Positions 5,629-12,060 of a stretch of 12,060 nucleotides of DNA are shown piece by piece. The translations under genes and the position numbers were made by a program. Origin of the DNA: an uncultured Gammaproteobacteria bacterium. GTDB lineage: Bacteria; Pseudomonadota; Gammaproteobacteria; Pseudomonadales; Azotimanducaceae. The DNA lies in NCBI GenBank assembly GCA_913043075.1, contig CAJWLI010000025.1:1-12060 (forward strand). The letters run 5' to 3'. Position 1 is the first letter of the stretch. The number at the start of each line of letters is the position of its first letter. The notes below the pieces were generated by a model. The model was not told the origin of the DNA. It saw nothing but the letters and a program-made list of their open reading frames with translations, and did no database searches.

Positions 5629-6705
5629 GAATGAAGAAATTCGATCCTTTTGAGAGAAAAGTACAGCAAAAATTATAAAAATTGCGTGTGCCCACCAAAG
5701 GCCAAAGATAGAGGGTATCTCTTCCCGAGCAAGAGCGGATTTGCCCGCAGCCAAGGAAAAAATATAGAGGAAGCATATTATCATTGCTGGCACCACTTTC
5801 CCGTACCGTCCTTCCCGTGAACTAGCCTCAGAAAAAGGAATAGCGATAAAACCCAAGATAGGAATTAACAAGGCCATTGCAAGCCTCCAATGCAATTCAG
5901 CGGAAGCTCCGGGCTCCATTGAATTAAAAAGCTGTGAGTTGGTCATCGATGAAAATGAAAAAGTGTTAGAGAAAGTTGAATTCGTTTCGATTGGTTGGCC
6001 ATATTCTTGGAAAGAAATCACTTCGTAATCAGCCATGCCCGGCCGACCATAAAACCTGACACCATCCTGTAATACCAACATCAATTCATTGCTAGAGCTG
6101 GAATCGAAATAACCAGTACTAGCAAGAATCGTTGAAAAATGCCTCGCCGTAGTGCCTTTAGAGTCATGATGGAAAGCATTTATGAAAATATCTTCTAGCT
6201 GATATTGGTCAGTTACATTCCTGGCATAGATTACTTTTTCGCCCGACCTAAAGGATTGGAATCTTCCAGAAATAAGCTTATCGAAATCTGTCTGATTCGC
6301 TTGAGCTATCAGCAGCTGATCTACCTGCCTCTCCCCGAGGGGTTTGATAAAACCGGCTAACAAAGCCGATACCAGCGAAAAAAATAGAGCTAAGCTAAGA
6401 ACCATCAGTCCAATGTTTCCAGGGCTCAAACCAAAAGATTTCATCACAATCATTTCGTTTTCGGCTGATAATCGTCCCAACACCAAGATGACAGACAGAA
6501 AAAAGCTTACTGGGACAACGATTTCAAGAAAACTTGGCAATCGCCAAAAAATCAAGACAAAAAGGATTTCTGAGTTAAGCGAACCTGATGCAGCGTCCTC
6601 AAGATATCCGCTAAAACGCCAGCTCACCGCAATCACGGTTAGTATCCCGCTAACCGTCAATGCTGTAAAAGCGATCTCTTTTAAAAAATATCTGTACAAA
6701 ATCAT
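5581..6705 (-). CDS. lptF: LPS export ABC transporter permease LptF (YjgP/YjgQ family)
   Basis: A 374-residue inner-membrane permease, near the usual family length. With LptG, LptB2 and LptC it extracts lipopolysaccharide from the inner membrane and drives it across the periplasm. Features are MILYRYFLKE at the start, three N-terminal membrane helices with VLGRLSAENEMIVMKSFGLSP before the third, a periplasmic beta-jellyroll domain (GRFQSF, DGVRFYGRPGMADY), then three C-terminal helices starting with ELHWRLAMALLIPILGFIAIPFS and ending with SIFGLWWAHAIF. GLWWxH and SREGRYGK are LptF rather than LptG marks. The ATG at 6705 matches relatives and has GGA at a usable distance; a TTG at 6729 would add eight residues. 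It is divergent from pepA. No lptG follows: the 3' end overlaps the RDD gene on the other strand by 48 bases. Confidence 0.93.
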   Translation of the reverse strand: MILYRYFLKEIAFTALTVSGILTVIAVSWRFSGYLEDAASGSLNSEILFVLIFWRLPSFLEIVVPVSFFLSVILVLGRLSAENEMIVMKSFGLSPGNIGLMVLSLALFFSLVSALLAGFIKPLGERQVDQLLIAQANQTDFDKLISGRFQSFRSGEKVIYARNVTDQYQLEDIFINAFHHDSKGTTARHFSTILASTGYFDSSSSNELMLVLQDGVRFYGRPGMADYEVISFQEYGQPIETNSTFSNTFSFSSMTNSQLFNSMEPGASAELHWRLAMALLIPILGFIAIPFSEASSREGRYGKVVPAMIICFLYIFSLAAGKSALAREEIPSIFGLWWAHAIFIIFAVLFSQKDRISSFLVFKFNFPKQNNSGS

Positions 6706-6729
6706 TTTTGTTCTTTTCCAAATAGACAA

Positions 6730-6760
6730 TTGGGCAAAACCGCGAATTGCGCATTATAAT
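6730..6760 (+). promoter_or_regulatory. probable sigma-70 promoter of pepA
   Basis: TATAAT at 6755-6760 is a perfect -10 box, preceded by TTGGGC at 6730-6735 as a poor -35 with a rather long 19-base spacer. Transcription would start near 6767, about 30 bases before the pepA ATG. The -10 is part of ATTATAAT (6753-6760), which reads the same on both strands, so it could also serve the divergent lptF, although no good reverse -35 is seen. Confidence 0.6.
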
Positions 6761-6766
6761 ACTCCT

Positions 6767-6779
6767 TGAACCAAGTTCA
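6767..6779. repeat. 13-bp inverted repeat in the pepA leader (operator candidate)
   Basis: TGAAC CAA GTTCA is a perfect 5-3-5 inverted repeat just downstream of the predicted pepA start point. It could be an operator for a dimeric regulator or a small mRNA hairpin. A 5-bp arm occurs often by chance, so this is only a pointer. Confidence 0.25.
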
Positions 6780-6797
6780 CTAAATACTGGAGGGGGA

Positions 6798-8294
6798 ATG
6801 AAATACAACTTAAAACTTGGAGAGCCGGAGAAAAGCAGGACGCCCTGCATTGTCACCGGGGTTTTTGAGGGAGGGATCCTTTCCCCCACCGCAAAGAAAT
6901 TAGACAAAGCTAGTGGGGGCTACATTAGCAAAGTCATAAAGAGAGGCGATCTCAAAGGGGAAAAACACGAAAGTCTGCTCCTGCAAGATATAGGAGGAAT
7001 TTCGGCTACGAGGATTTTATTGGTAGGTCTTGGCTCTAAAAGCGCATTCAAAGAATCAGAGTTCTCAGAAGCGATAGAGTTCTTTATTCGGAAATTGAAA
7101 GCGATGCGGCTTCGATCAGCACTGGTTTGCATTATTGAAGTTGCTAAGTTTAAGAAAACAATTTCTTGGAAAAGTCAAAAATTAGTCGAGTCTATAGAGA
7201 GTAGTCTCTATGAATTTCAAAACCTGAAAGAACGGACCAAAAACAAGAACTCTTACCTAAAATCTATTGACGTCTTAGCAAGCAAAGAGGAAATGAACTC
7301 ATTTTCAGAAGGCATCAAAAAAGGCCTTGCACTCTCGATGGGAATAAAAAAAGCAAAGGATTTAGGAAACCTCCCTGGGAATATTTGCACACCACAGTAT
7401 CTTGCTGATCAAGCAAAAGAACTAGCAAAAAAATATAGAACCATTAGCACTAAGATCATCGAAGAAAAAGAAATAGAAGCCCTAGGAATGGGTGCCTTTA
7501 TGTCGGTGACGAAGGGTAGCGACCAGCCAGGAAAATTTATTATTATTTCTTACAAAGGCTCAATAGCAAAGGGTCCAGTGCATGCAATAGTTGGGAAGGG
7601 TATTACTTTTGACACTGGGGGAATATCCTTAAAGCCAGGGGCTGGAATGCACGAAATGATTTGGGACATGTGTGGCGCAGCGACGTCCTTTGGTACCATT
7701 CTTGCGGCGGCGGAATCCAAACTTCCGATAAACCTTGTCGTTGTTCTTGCCGCCGCTGAGAACATGCCATCAGGTTCAGCTTCTCGACCTGGCGATATCG
7801 TAAAATCTATGTCCGGGCAAACGGTGGAGATACTTAACACGGATGCAGAAGGAAGGCTGGTCTTATGCGACGCCCTTACTTACGTCGAAAGATTTAAACC
7901 CGAGACAGTAATAGACGTGGCAACACTAACAGGCGCTTGCGTAGTCGCTCTCGGTAGCCACGCAAGCGCAATGTATTCGAATGATAATGAGTTAGCGAAA
8001 GCCTTGACAAAATCCGGCGAAAATTCACTTGACCGAGTGTGGCAAATGCCTCTTTGGAAAGAATACCAAAGCCAAATAAATAGCAAGTTTGCCGACATGG
8101 CGAACATCGGAGGAAGAGAGGCCGGCAGCATCACAGCAGCCTGTTTCTTGTCTAGGTTTGCAGAAAAGCATAGATGGGCCCATTTAGACGTTGCAGGCAC
8201 TGCCTTTAATGGAAGCGGATCAAAAAAAGGCGCGACAGGTAGGCCTGTCCCACTTCTATTTGAATATCTATCAAACATAGCATCGAGCGAGTAG
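6798..8294 (+). CDS. pepA: leucyl aminopeptidase (M17 family)
   Basis: A 498-residue cytoplasmic, hexameric two-metal aminopeptidase that removes N-terminal residues from peptides; in E. coli the protein also binds DNA in Xer recombination and carAB control. All metal and catalytic residues are visible and lie three positions before their E. coli numbers: K267, D272 (GKGITFDTGG), K279, D290, and NTDAEGRL with D349, E351 and R353. The N-terminal domain (1-170) is more divergent, as usual. The ATG at 6798 follows a very strong GGAGGGGG (6789-6796). A TTG 51 bases upstream is in frame but lies in the promoter, so I reject it. holC begins at the base after the TAG stop, so the two are co-transcribed and probably translationally coupled. 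The lptF gene is divergent, as in many Gammaproteobacteria. Confidence 0.97.
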   Translation: MKYNLKLGEPEKSRTPCIVTGVFEGGILSPTAKKLDKASGGYISKVIKRGDLKGEKHESLLLQDIGGISATRILLVGLGSKSAFKESEFSEAIEFFIRKLKAMRLRSALVCIIEVAKFKKTISWKSQKLVESIESSLYEFQNLKERTKNKNSYLKSIDVLASKEEMNSFSEGIKKGLALSMGIKKAKDLGNLPGNICTPQYLADQAKELAKKYRTISTKIIEEKEIEALGMGAFMSVTKGSDQPGKFIIISYKGSIAKGPVHAIVGKGITFDTGGISLKPGAGMHEMIWDMCGAATSFGTILAAAESKLPINLVVVLAAAENMPSGSASRPGDIVKSMSGQTVEILNTDAEGRLVLCDALTYVERFKPETVIDVATLTGACVVALGSHASAMYSNDNELAKALTKSGENSLDRVWQMPLWKEYQSQINSKFADMANIGGREAGSITAACFLSRFAEKHRWAHLDVAGTAFNGSGSKKGATGRPVPLLFEYLSNIASSE

Positions 8295-8717
8295 ATGACA
8301 AAGATCGATTTCTATCTTGTAAAGGGCGACGAGCTTCTCTTTGCATGCAAATTGATCTCCCTCATATATCGCAAAGGTCATAAAATTCATGTCCAAACCC
8401 GGAGTATTGAATACGCCAAAACGCTCGATGAAAAACTTTGGAGCTTTTCAGAAGATTCCTTCATCCCGCATTCTTTGAAAGGGGATCAACTCAACGCGCC
8501 AATCAGAATTTGTACAGAGACGGATGCACCAGAACACGAAGACGTTTTTGTCAATCTTTCAGGAAGCACTCCCATATTTTTTTCTAGGTTTGATCGGGTA
8601 GCGGAAGTTGTGCCTGAAAAAGAGTCAGACAGAAGCGCCGCGAGAAAAGCTTATTCTTTTTACAAAGAGCGCGGTTACGAAGTCAACTATCACAAAATGG
8701 GTCGTAAAAGCAGATGA
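8295..8717 (+). CDS. holC: DNA polymerase III subunit chi
   Basis: A 140-residue protein, close to the E. coli chi subunit in length. Chi joins psi in the clamp-loader complex and contacts single-strand binding protein, helping the replisome exchange primase for polymerase. Identification rests on the N-terminal TKIDFYLVKGDELLFACKL, the LDEKLWSFSEDSFIPHSL segment (the usual LWxFxxxSFIPH region), PIRICT, DVFVNLSG and the C-terminal RKAYSFYKERGYEVNYHKM, together with its place between pepA and valS. The ATG immediately follows the pepA TAG with no base between, and the local ribosome-binding site (GAGCGAG) is weak, so reinitiation by ribosomes finishing pepA is likely. A possible HolD partner is not in this window. 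Confidence 0.94.
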   Translation: MTKIDFYLVKGDELLFACKLISLIYRKGHKIHVQTRSIEYAKTLDEKLWSFSEDSFIPHSLKGDQLNAPIRICTETDAPEHEDVFVNLSGSTPIFFSRFDRVAEVVPEKESDRSAARKAYSFYKERGYEVNYHKMGRKSR

Positions 8718-8760
8718 TTTCAGGAAAATAAGGACAAAGCATATAGATGCCTAAGTTATC

Positions 8761-8937
8761 ATGAAAGACCAGCTGAGAGACCCGAACACACTAGAATTAT
8801 TTCCCGAAGTCGTGGATGATCTAGAAAGATCTCTCGATGTGGACAGTTCAAAGAAGACTAAGAGACCAAAAATACAAAATAGATTCAGAAAAAAGCTCAT
8901 AAAGGATCTTTCAAGCATCTCCAAGTGTCTCGATTGA
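8761..8937 (+). CDS. 58-residue protein between holC and valS, function unknown
   Basis: A short frame from ATG 8761 to TGA 8935-8937, directly followed by an in-frame TAA (tandem stops). Residues 1-26 are acidic (MKDQLRDPNTLELFPEVVDD) and residues 31-48 very basic (KKTKRPKIQNRFRKKLIK), ending in a short helix-like SSISKCLD. The ATG is the first start after an in-frame TAA at 8752, so the frame is not a fragment of a longer one. No good ribosome-binding site is seen. It follows holC by 43 bases on the same strand and a good valS promoter begins just after it. Some Gammaproteobacteria, for example pseudomonads, also have a small uncharacterised gene between holC and valS, so this may be the counterpart. 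The split acidic/basic composition suggests a protein or nucleic-acid binding peptide, which is inference. Confidence 0.55.
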   Translation: MKDQLRDPNTLELFPEVVDDLERSLDVDSSKKTKRPKIQNRFRKKLIKDLSSISKCLD

Positions 8938-8947
8938 TAAAGGGAAT

Positions 8948-8976
8948 TTAACAGCCAGCTCGCTCGCGGTTATACT
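8948..8976 (+). promoter_or_regulatory. sigma-70-type promoter of valS
   Basis: TTAACA (8948-8953) and TATACT (8971-8976) are separated by exactly 17 bases, each with five of six consensus bases. Transcription would start near 8983, giving a leader of about 37 bases before the valS ATG. It lies right after the tandem stop of the small ORF, so valS can be expressed apart from pepA-holC. Confidence 0.7.
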
Positions 8977-9019
8977 GAACTAATCACCAAAGTAAGAGAA
9001 ATAAAAATCTCACCTAATA

Positions 9020-11785
9020 ATGCAGAAATATACGCCTAAAGACATAGAAGAGAAATGGTATAAGGCTTGGGAAAAAAACAATCTTTTTGATCCTTCAGGC
9101 CAAGGCGCTCCATTCTCGATAGCAATCCCTCCTCCAAATGTCACAGGGACTTTGCACATGGGGCACGCGTTCCAGCATAGCATTGTAGATGCTCTGATCC
9201 GCTATCACAGAATGAAAGGGAGAAAGACACTTTGGCAAATGGGAACCGACCATGCAGGCATAGCAACCCAAATGCTTGTTACAGAGCAGTTAGCCAAAGA
9301 AAATGTATCTCCATCGCAGTTGGGAAGAGAACAATTCATTCAAAGGGTTTGGGACTGGAAAGAAATATCGGGGAAGACCATCTCGAATCAACTCAGAAAA
9401 CTGGGGGCTTCTCTGCACTGGGATACCGAAAGGTTCACCATGGACCCAGGGCTTTCCAATGCAGTAAACGAAGTGTTTATCAAACTCTACGAAGATGGAT
9501 TAATTTATAGGGGCAAACGTTTAGTAAATTGGGATCCGCTACTTAAAACTTCTCTCTCCGATCTCGAGGTAGAATCGAAAGAAGAAAAAGGTAGTTTGTG
9601 GCATTTGAGATATCCAATAGCTGACCTAGAAGGAGAGTTTTTAGTAGTCGCGACAACCAGGCCTGAGACTATGCTGGGTGATACCGCGGTAGCAGTAAAT
9701 CCCGAAGACACTAGGTATAAGAAATATATTGGGGAAACAATAAACCTCCCGATAACCGAGAGAAAAATTCAAATAATAGCGGATCAATATGTAGACCCTG
9801 ACTTCGGTTCGGGATGCGTGAAAATAACTCCAGCCCATGACTTTAATGACTATGATGTCGGGAAAAGACACGGCTTAGAACTTGTAAACATATTAAACGC
9901 AAATGGCACACTTAACGACCAGACTCCAAAAGCATATGAAGGCCTAGATCGCTTTGACGCAAGAAAAAAAATAGTCGAAGAACTTAGCAGTTTAGGTTTA
10001 ATTGAGAAAATTGAAGATCACATCGCTGCGATCCCCAGAGGCGAGCGAACCGGAGAAATTGTTGAACCTTTCCTGTCTGATCAATGGTTTGTCTCAGCGG
10101 ATCTTCTTGCTGAAAATGCAATAAAAGTTGTCGAGAATGGAGAAATTGAATTCCTCCCAAAAAATACGGAGAACATCTATTTTTCTTGGATGAGGAACAT
10201 CCAAGACTGGTGTATAAGTAGACAGCTTTGGTGGGGCCACCAAATTCCAGCGTGGCACGACCAAGAGAAAAATGTCTTTGTTGGGCGATCTGAAGAAGAA
10301 GTAAGAGCAAAGTATTCTCTTGCAAAAAATGTAAAACTTGATAGAGATAAAGACGTCTTAGACACATGGTTTTCTTCCGCGCTTTGGACTTTTTCTACTC
10401 TCGGCTGGCCAGAAAAAACTAAAGAGTTGGAAACATTCCATCCGACTAGTGTCATGGTGACCGGTCACGACATTATAAGTCTTTGGGTATCAAGAATGAT
10501 CATGATGTCTTTATACTTCCTTGAAGAGGTCCCCTTTAAAAAAGTTTACGTCCACGGACTAATAACCGACGCTAATGGACAAAAGATGTCCAAGTCAAAA
10601 GGGAACGGTCTCGATCCAACCGATATCATTGAGGGAATATCTTTAAAAAGTTTGGTTAAGAAACGCACAAGTAATCTTATGCAGCCAAAAATGAGTCAAA
10701 AAATTGAGAAAAACACTATCAAGGAGTATCCAGAGGGGATCTCAGCGTACGGTACCGACCCTTTAAGATTTACATTTCAATCACTGGCCTCAGGATCGAA
10801 ATCAGTGAGTTTTGATGTAAAAAAAGTCGAGGGCTATCGTAATTTCTGCAACAAACTTTGGAATGCAGGACAATACGTTCTCTCTAAGATAGAAAATAAA
10901 GACAGCAAACAAATTTTAGATGCAAAAATAAACCTTGATGTAAACAAGTGGATTCAGTCAGAACTGCAAGCATGTATTAGAGCCGTCGATTTTGCGATGG
11001 AAACTTTTAGGTTTGACCTTGCGGTAAAAGCGATCTACGAGTTTGTATGGAATGAATTCTGTGACTGGTATTTGGAGTTGACAAAACCAGTGCTTCAAAG
11101 TGACGAAAGCTCAGACGACGAAAAAAACGAAACTAAAAAAACTCTTATCACAATAATTGAGTCCATTCTTAGACTTATTCACCCTTTCACACCTTTTATA
11201 AGCGAAGAGATTTGGCAAAAGATACCAAGGGAGTATAAAGACGCCGGAGATTATTTAATGGTCGCAAATTATCCCATCTCTGATTCGACCCTGACCGATG
11301 AACAAGCTATCAAAAATATTTGTTGGCTAAAGGAGACTGTCACAGCGATAAGAAATATACGAGGAGAAATGGATATTTCGCCAGTAAGAAAAATACCAAT
11401 AATAATTTCTCGAGGGACCGAGCAAGATAGGTTAAACCTAGAGAAATTCGAACTGCTGCTCAAGGCTTTAATTGTTCCCGAATCGATAACTTGGAAAGAG
11501 CCGGAAGATCATAACCCTCTGGCCGCCACCGCAATAGCTGGGACTATGGAGTTATTAGTTCCGATGGAAAATCTCATCGATAAGGAATCCGAATTAACTA
11601 GGCTGTCTAAGGAGCTAACTAAAAAAAATAAAGAGTTTGAGGCTATAAAGAAAAAGCTTGAAAATCCGAACTTCATAGACAAAGCTCCAAAAGCAATCGT
11701 AGAAAAAGAAGATCTCAAGAGGCAGAGGTTGGACGAGGTTATAAAGAATTTAGAACACAAAAAATCGCTGATACTAGAAATATAG
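9020..11785 (+). CDS. valS: valyl-tRNA synthetase
   Basis: A 921-residue class I synthetase, somewhat shorter than the E. coli enzyme (951), that attaches valine to tRNA-Val in the cytoplasm and edits misactivated threonine. Seen are the HIGH motif as HMGH (46-49, in PPPNVTGTLHMGHAF), the CP1 editing-domain block TTRPETMLGDTAVAVNP from residue 212, DWCISRQLWWGHQIPAW, and KMSKS at 522-526 followed by GNGLDP. The insertion after it (ISLKSLVKKRTSNLMQPKMS and on to GTDPLRFT) is typical of the gammaproteobacterial type. Next come the anticodon-binding helical domain (GYRNFCNKLWNA onward) and, from about residue 850, a C-terminal coiled coil (SELTRLSKELTKKNKEFEAI) that binds tRNA. The ATG aligns with relatives although no clear Shine-Dalgarno precedes it. 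It appears complete and intact. No T-box or strong terminator is seen. Confidence 0.99.
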   Translation: MQKYTPKDIEEKWYKAWEKNNLFDPSGQGAPFSIAIPPPNVTGTLHMGHAFQHSIVDALIRYHRMKGRKTLWQMGTDHAGIATQMLVTEQLAKENVSPSQLGREQFIQRVWDWKEISGKTISNQLRKLGASLHWDTERFTMDPGLSNAVNEVFIKLYEDGLIYRGKRLVNWDPLLKTSLSDLEVESKEEKGSLWHLRYPIADLEGEFLVVATTRPETMLGDTAVAVNPEDTRYKKYIGETINLPITERKIQIIADQYVDPDFGSGCVKITPAHDFNDYDVGKRHGLELVNILNANGTLNDQTPKAYEGLDRFDARKKIVEELSSLGLIEKIEDHIAAIPRGERTGEIVEPFLSDQWFVSADLLAENAIKVVENGEIEFLPKNTENIYFSWMRNIQDWCISRQLWWGHQIPAWHDQEKNVFVGRSEEEVRAKYSLAKNVKLDRDKDVLDTWFSSALWTFSTLGWPEKTKELETFHPTSVMVTGHDIISLWVSRMIMMSLYFLEEVPFKKVYVHGLITDANGQKMSKSKGNGLDPTDIIEGISLKSLVKKRTSNLMQPKMSQKIEKNTIKEYPEGISAYGTDPLRFTFQSLASGSKSVSFDVKKVEGYRNFCNKLWNAGQYVLSKIENKDSKQILDAKINLDVNKWIQSELQACIRAVDFAMETFRFDLAVKAIYEFVWNEFCDWYLELTKPVLQSDESSDDEKNETKKTLITIIESILRLIHPFTPFISEEIWQKIPREYKDAGDYLMVANYPISDSTLTDEQAIKNICWLKETVTAIRNIRGEMDISPVRKIPIIISRGTEQDRLNLEKFELLLKALIVPESITWKEPEDHNPLAATAIAGTMELLVPMENLIDKESELTRLSKELTKKNKEFEAIKKKLENPNFIDKAPKAIVEKEDLKRQRLDEVIKNLEHKKSLILEI

Positions 11786-11897
11786 AGTCATAGGGAATAA
11801 CTTAAAAACATTTGCGACAATATCGTCCTTTATGTTCTTATTAAATTAGCTTAGGTTTTTAGTAACGTTAAAGGATTATTGGCGAGGAAGGCGAGCT

Positions 11898-12060
11898 ATG
11901 TCTGATAGAGATACTGGAACAGTAAAGTGGTTCAACGATGCAAAGGGTTTTGGCTTTATTGAAAGGGAAAACGGAGAAGATCTGTTTGTCCACTATCGTT
12001 CAATTAAAGGGGAAGGATTTCGATCTCTCAAACAGGGATCACGGGTAGAGTTCACAATCA
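11898..12060 (+). CDS. cold-shock domain protein, 3' end outside window
   Basis: The first 54 residues of a CspA-type single-stranded nucleic-acid binding protein, running off the window end. The sequence TGTVKWFNDAKGFGFIERE holds RNP1 (KGFGFI, 16-21), and DLFVHYRSI holds RNP2 (LFVHY, 29-33). The form VHYRSIKGEGFRSLKQGSRVEF is the variant common in aquatic gammaproteobacteria and pseudomonads. Such proteins act as RNA chaperones or antiterminators in the cytoplasm. The ATG has a purine-rich ribosome-binding site (GAGGAAGG, 11884-11891) at good spacing. The 112-base gap after valS contains no clear terminator, no recognisable E. coli cold-box and no promoter I would trust, so whether induction is by cold cannot be said. 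Any additional domain beyond the window edge is unseen. Confidence 0.95.
   Translation, partial: MSDRDTGTVKWFNDAKGFGFIERENGEDLFVHYRSIKGEGFRSLKQGSRVEFTI

Noticed and set aside
6706..6729. TTG start adding eight residues to LptF
   Set aside because: The ATG at 6705 aligns with the usual LptF beginning (MILYRYFLKE) and the extra residues resemble nothing in the family.
6747..6797. TTG start adding 17 residues to PepA
   Set aside because: The segment overlaps the -10 box and the predicted transcription start, while the ATG at 6798 has a very strong ribosome-binding site.
9984..10455. Reverse-strand frames of 92-127 residues inside valS
   Set aside because: They lie wholly within a highly conserved synthetase gene, have odd Leu/Ser/Arg-rich composition and no start signals; shadows of valS.
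10597..10740. Apparent insertion in ValRS after KMSKS
   Set aside because: The block (ISLKSLVKKRTSNLMQPKMS and following) is normal for gammaproteobacterial ValRS and not an intein or a mobile insertion.
11863..11870. TAACGTTA palindrome in the cold-shock gene leader
   Set aside because: An 8-bp palindrome alone is expected by chance in AT-rich DNA and matches no operator I recognise.

Overview
The window looks like a chromosomal stretch from an AT-leaning (by eye low-40s % G+C), compactly packed gammaproteobacterium, probably a free-living aquatic lineage. The clearest signs are the gene order pepA-holC-(small ORF)-valS with a divergent lptF, a gammaproteobacterial-type ValRS, a DUF3187 outer-membrane-type protein and a CPXCG small zinc-ribbon-like protein. 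I cannot name the genus from sequence alone. No tRNA, rRNA, CRISPR array, insertion sequence, integrase or phage gene was seen. With the short ORFs included there is no gene-free stretch above about 110 bases.

Layout. 1-543 is the 3' part of a SnoaL/NTF2-like gene that begins before the window. 614-3315 is a forward, closely spaced set: a secreted DUF3187 protein, a TauD/TfdA-type 2-oxoglutarate dioxygenase and a PlsC-type acyltransferase. 3325-3724 is a reverse pair of very short genes: a CPXCG cysteine-rich protein followed by a 58-residue protein with a lysine-rich tail. 3769-4170 is a forward hotdog thioesterase starting with TTG, whose stop overlaps the stop of a reverse, periplasmic MltB-type lytic transglycosylase (4167-5159). 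5194-5628 is an RDD membrane protein whose 3' end overlaps by 48 bp the 3' end of the reverse lptF (5581-6705). A 92-bp divergent region with a palindromic -10 element leads to pepA (6798-8294), holC (starting at the base after the pepA stop), a 58-residue ORF (8761-8937), a good sigma-70-like promoter and valS (9020-11785). The window ends inside a cold-shock protein gene (11898-).

Function. Most genes are housekeeping: envelope building and turnover (LptF, MltB, PlsC, the DUF3187 protein), protein turnover and translation (PepA, ValRS), replication (HolC) and cold-shock RNA binding. I do not see a new multi-gene defence or mobile system. The most notable points are an lptF without an lptG beside it, its coding overlap with the RDD gene, two uncharacterised 58-residue proteins, and a lipid-flavoured trio (DUF3187, dioxygenase, acyltransferase) whose joint role is unknown.
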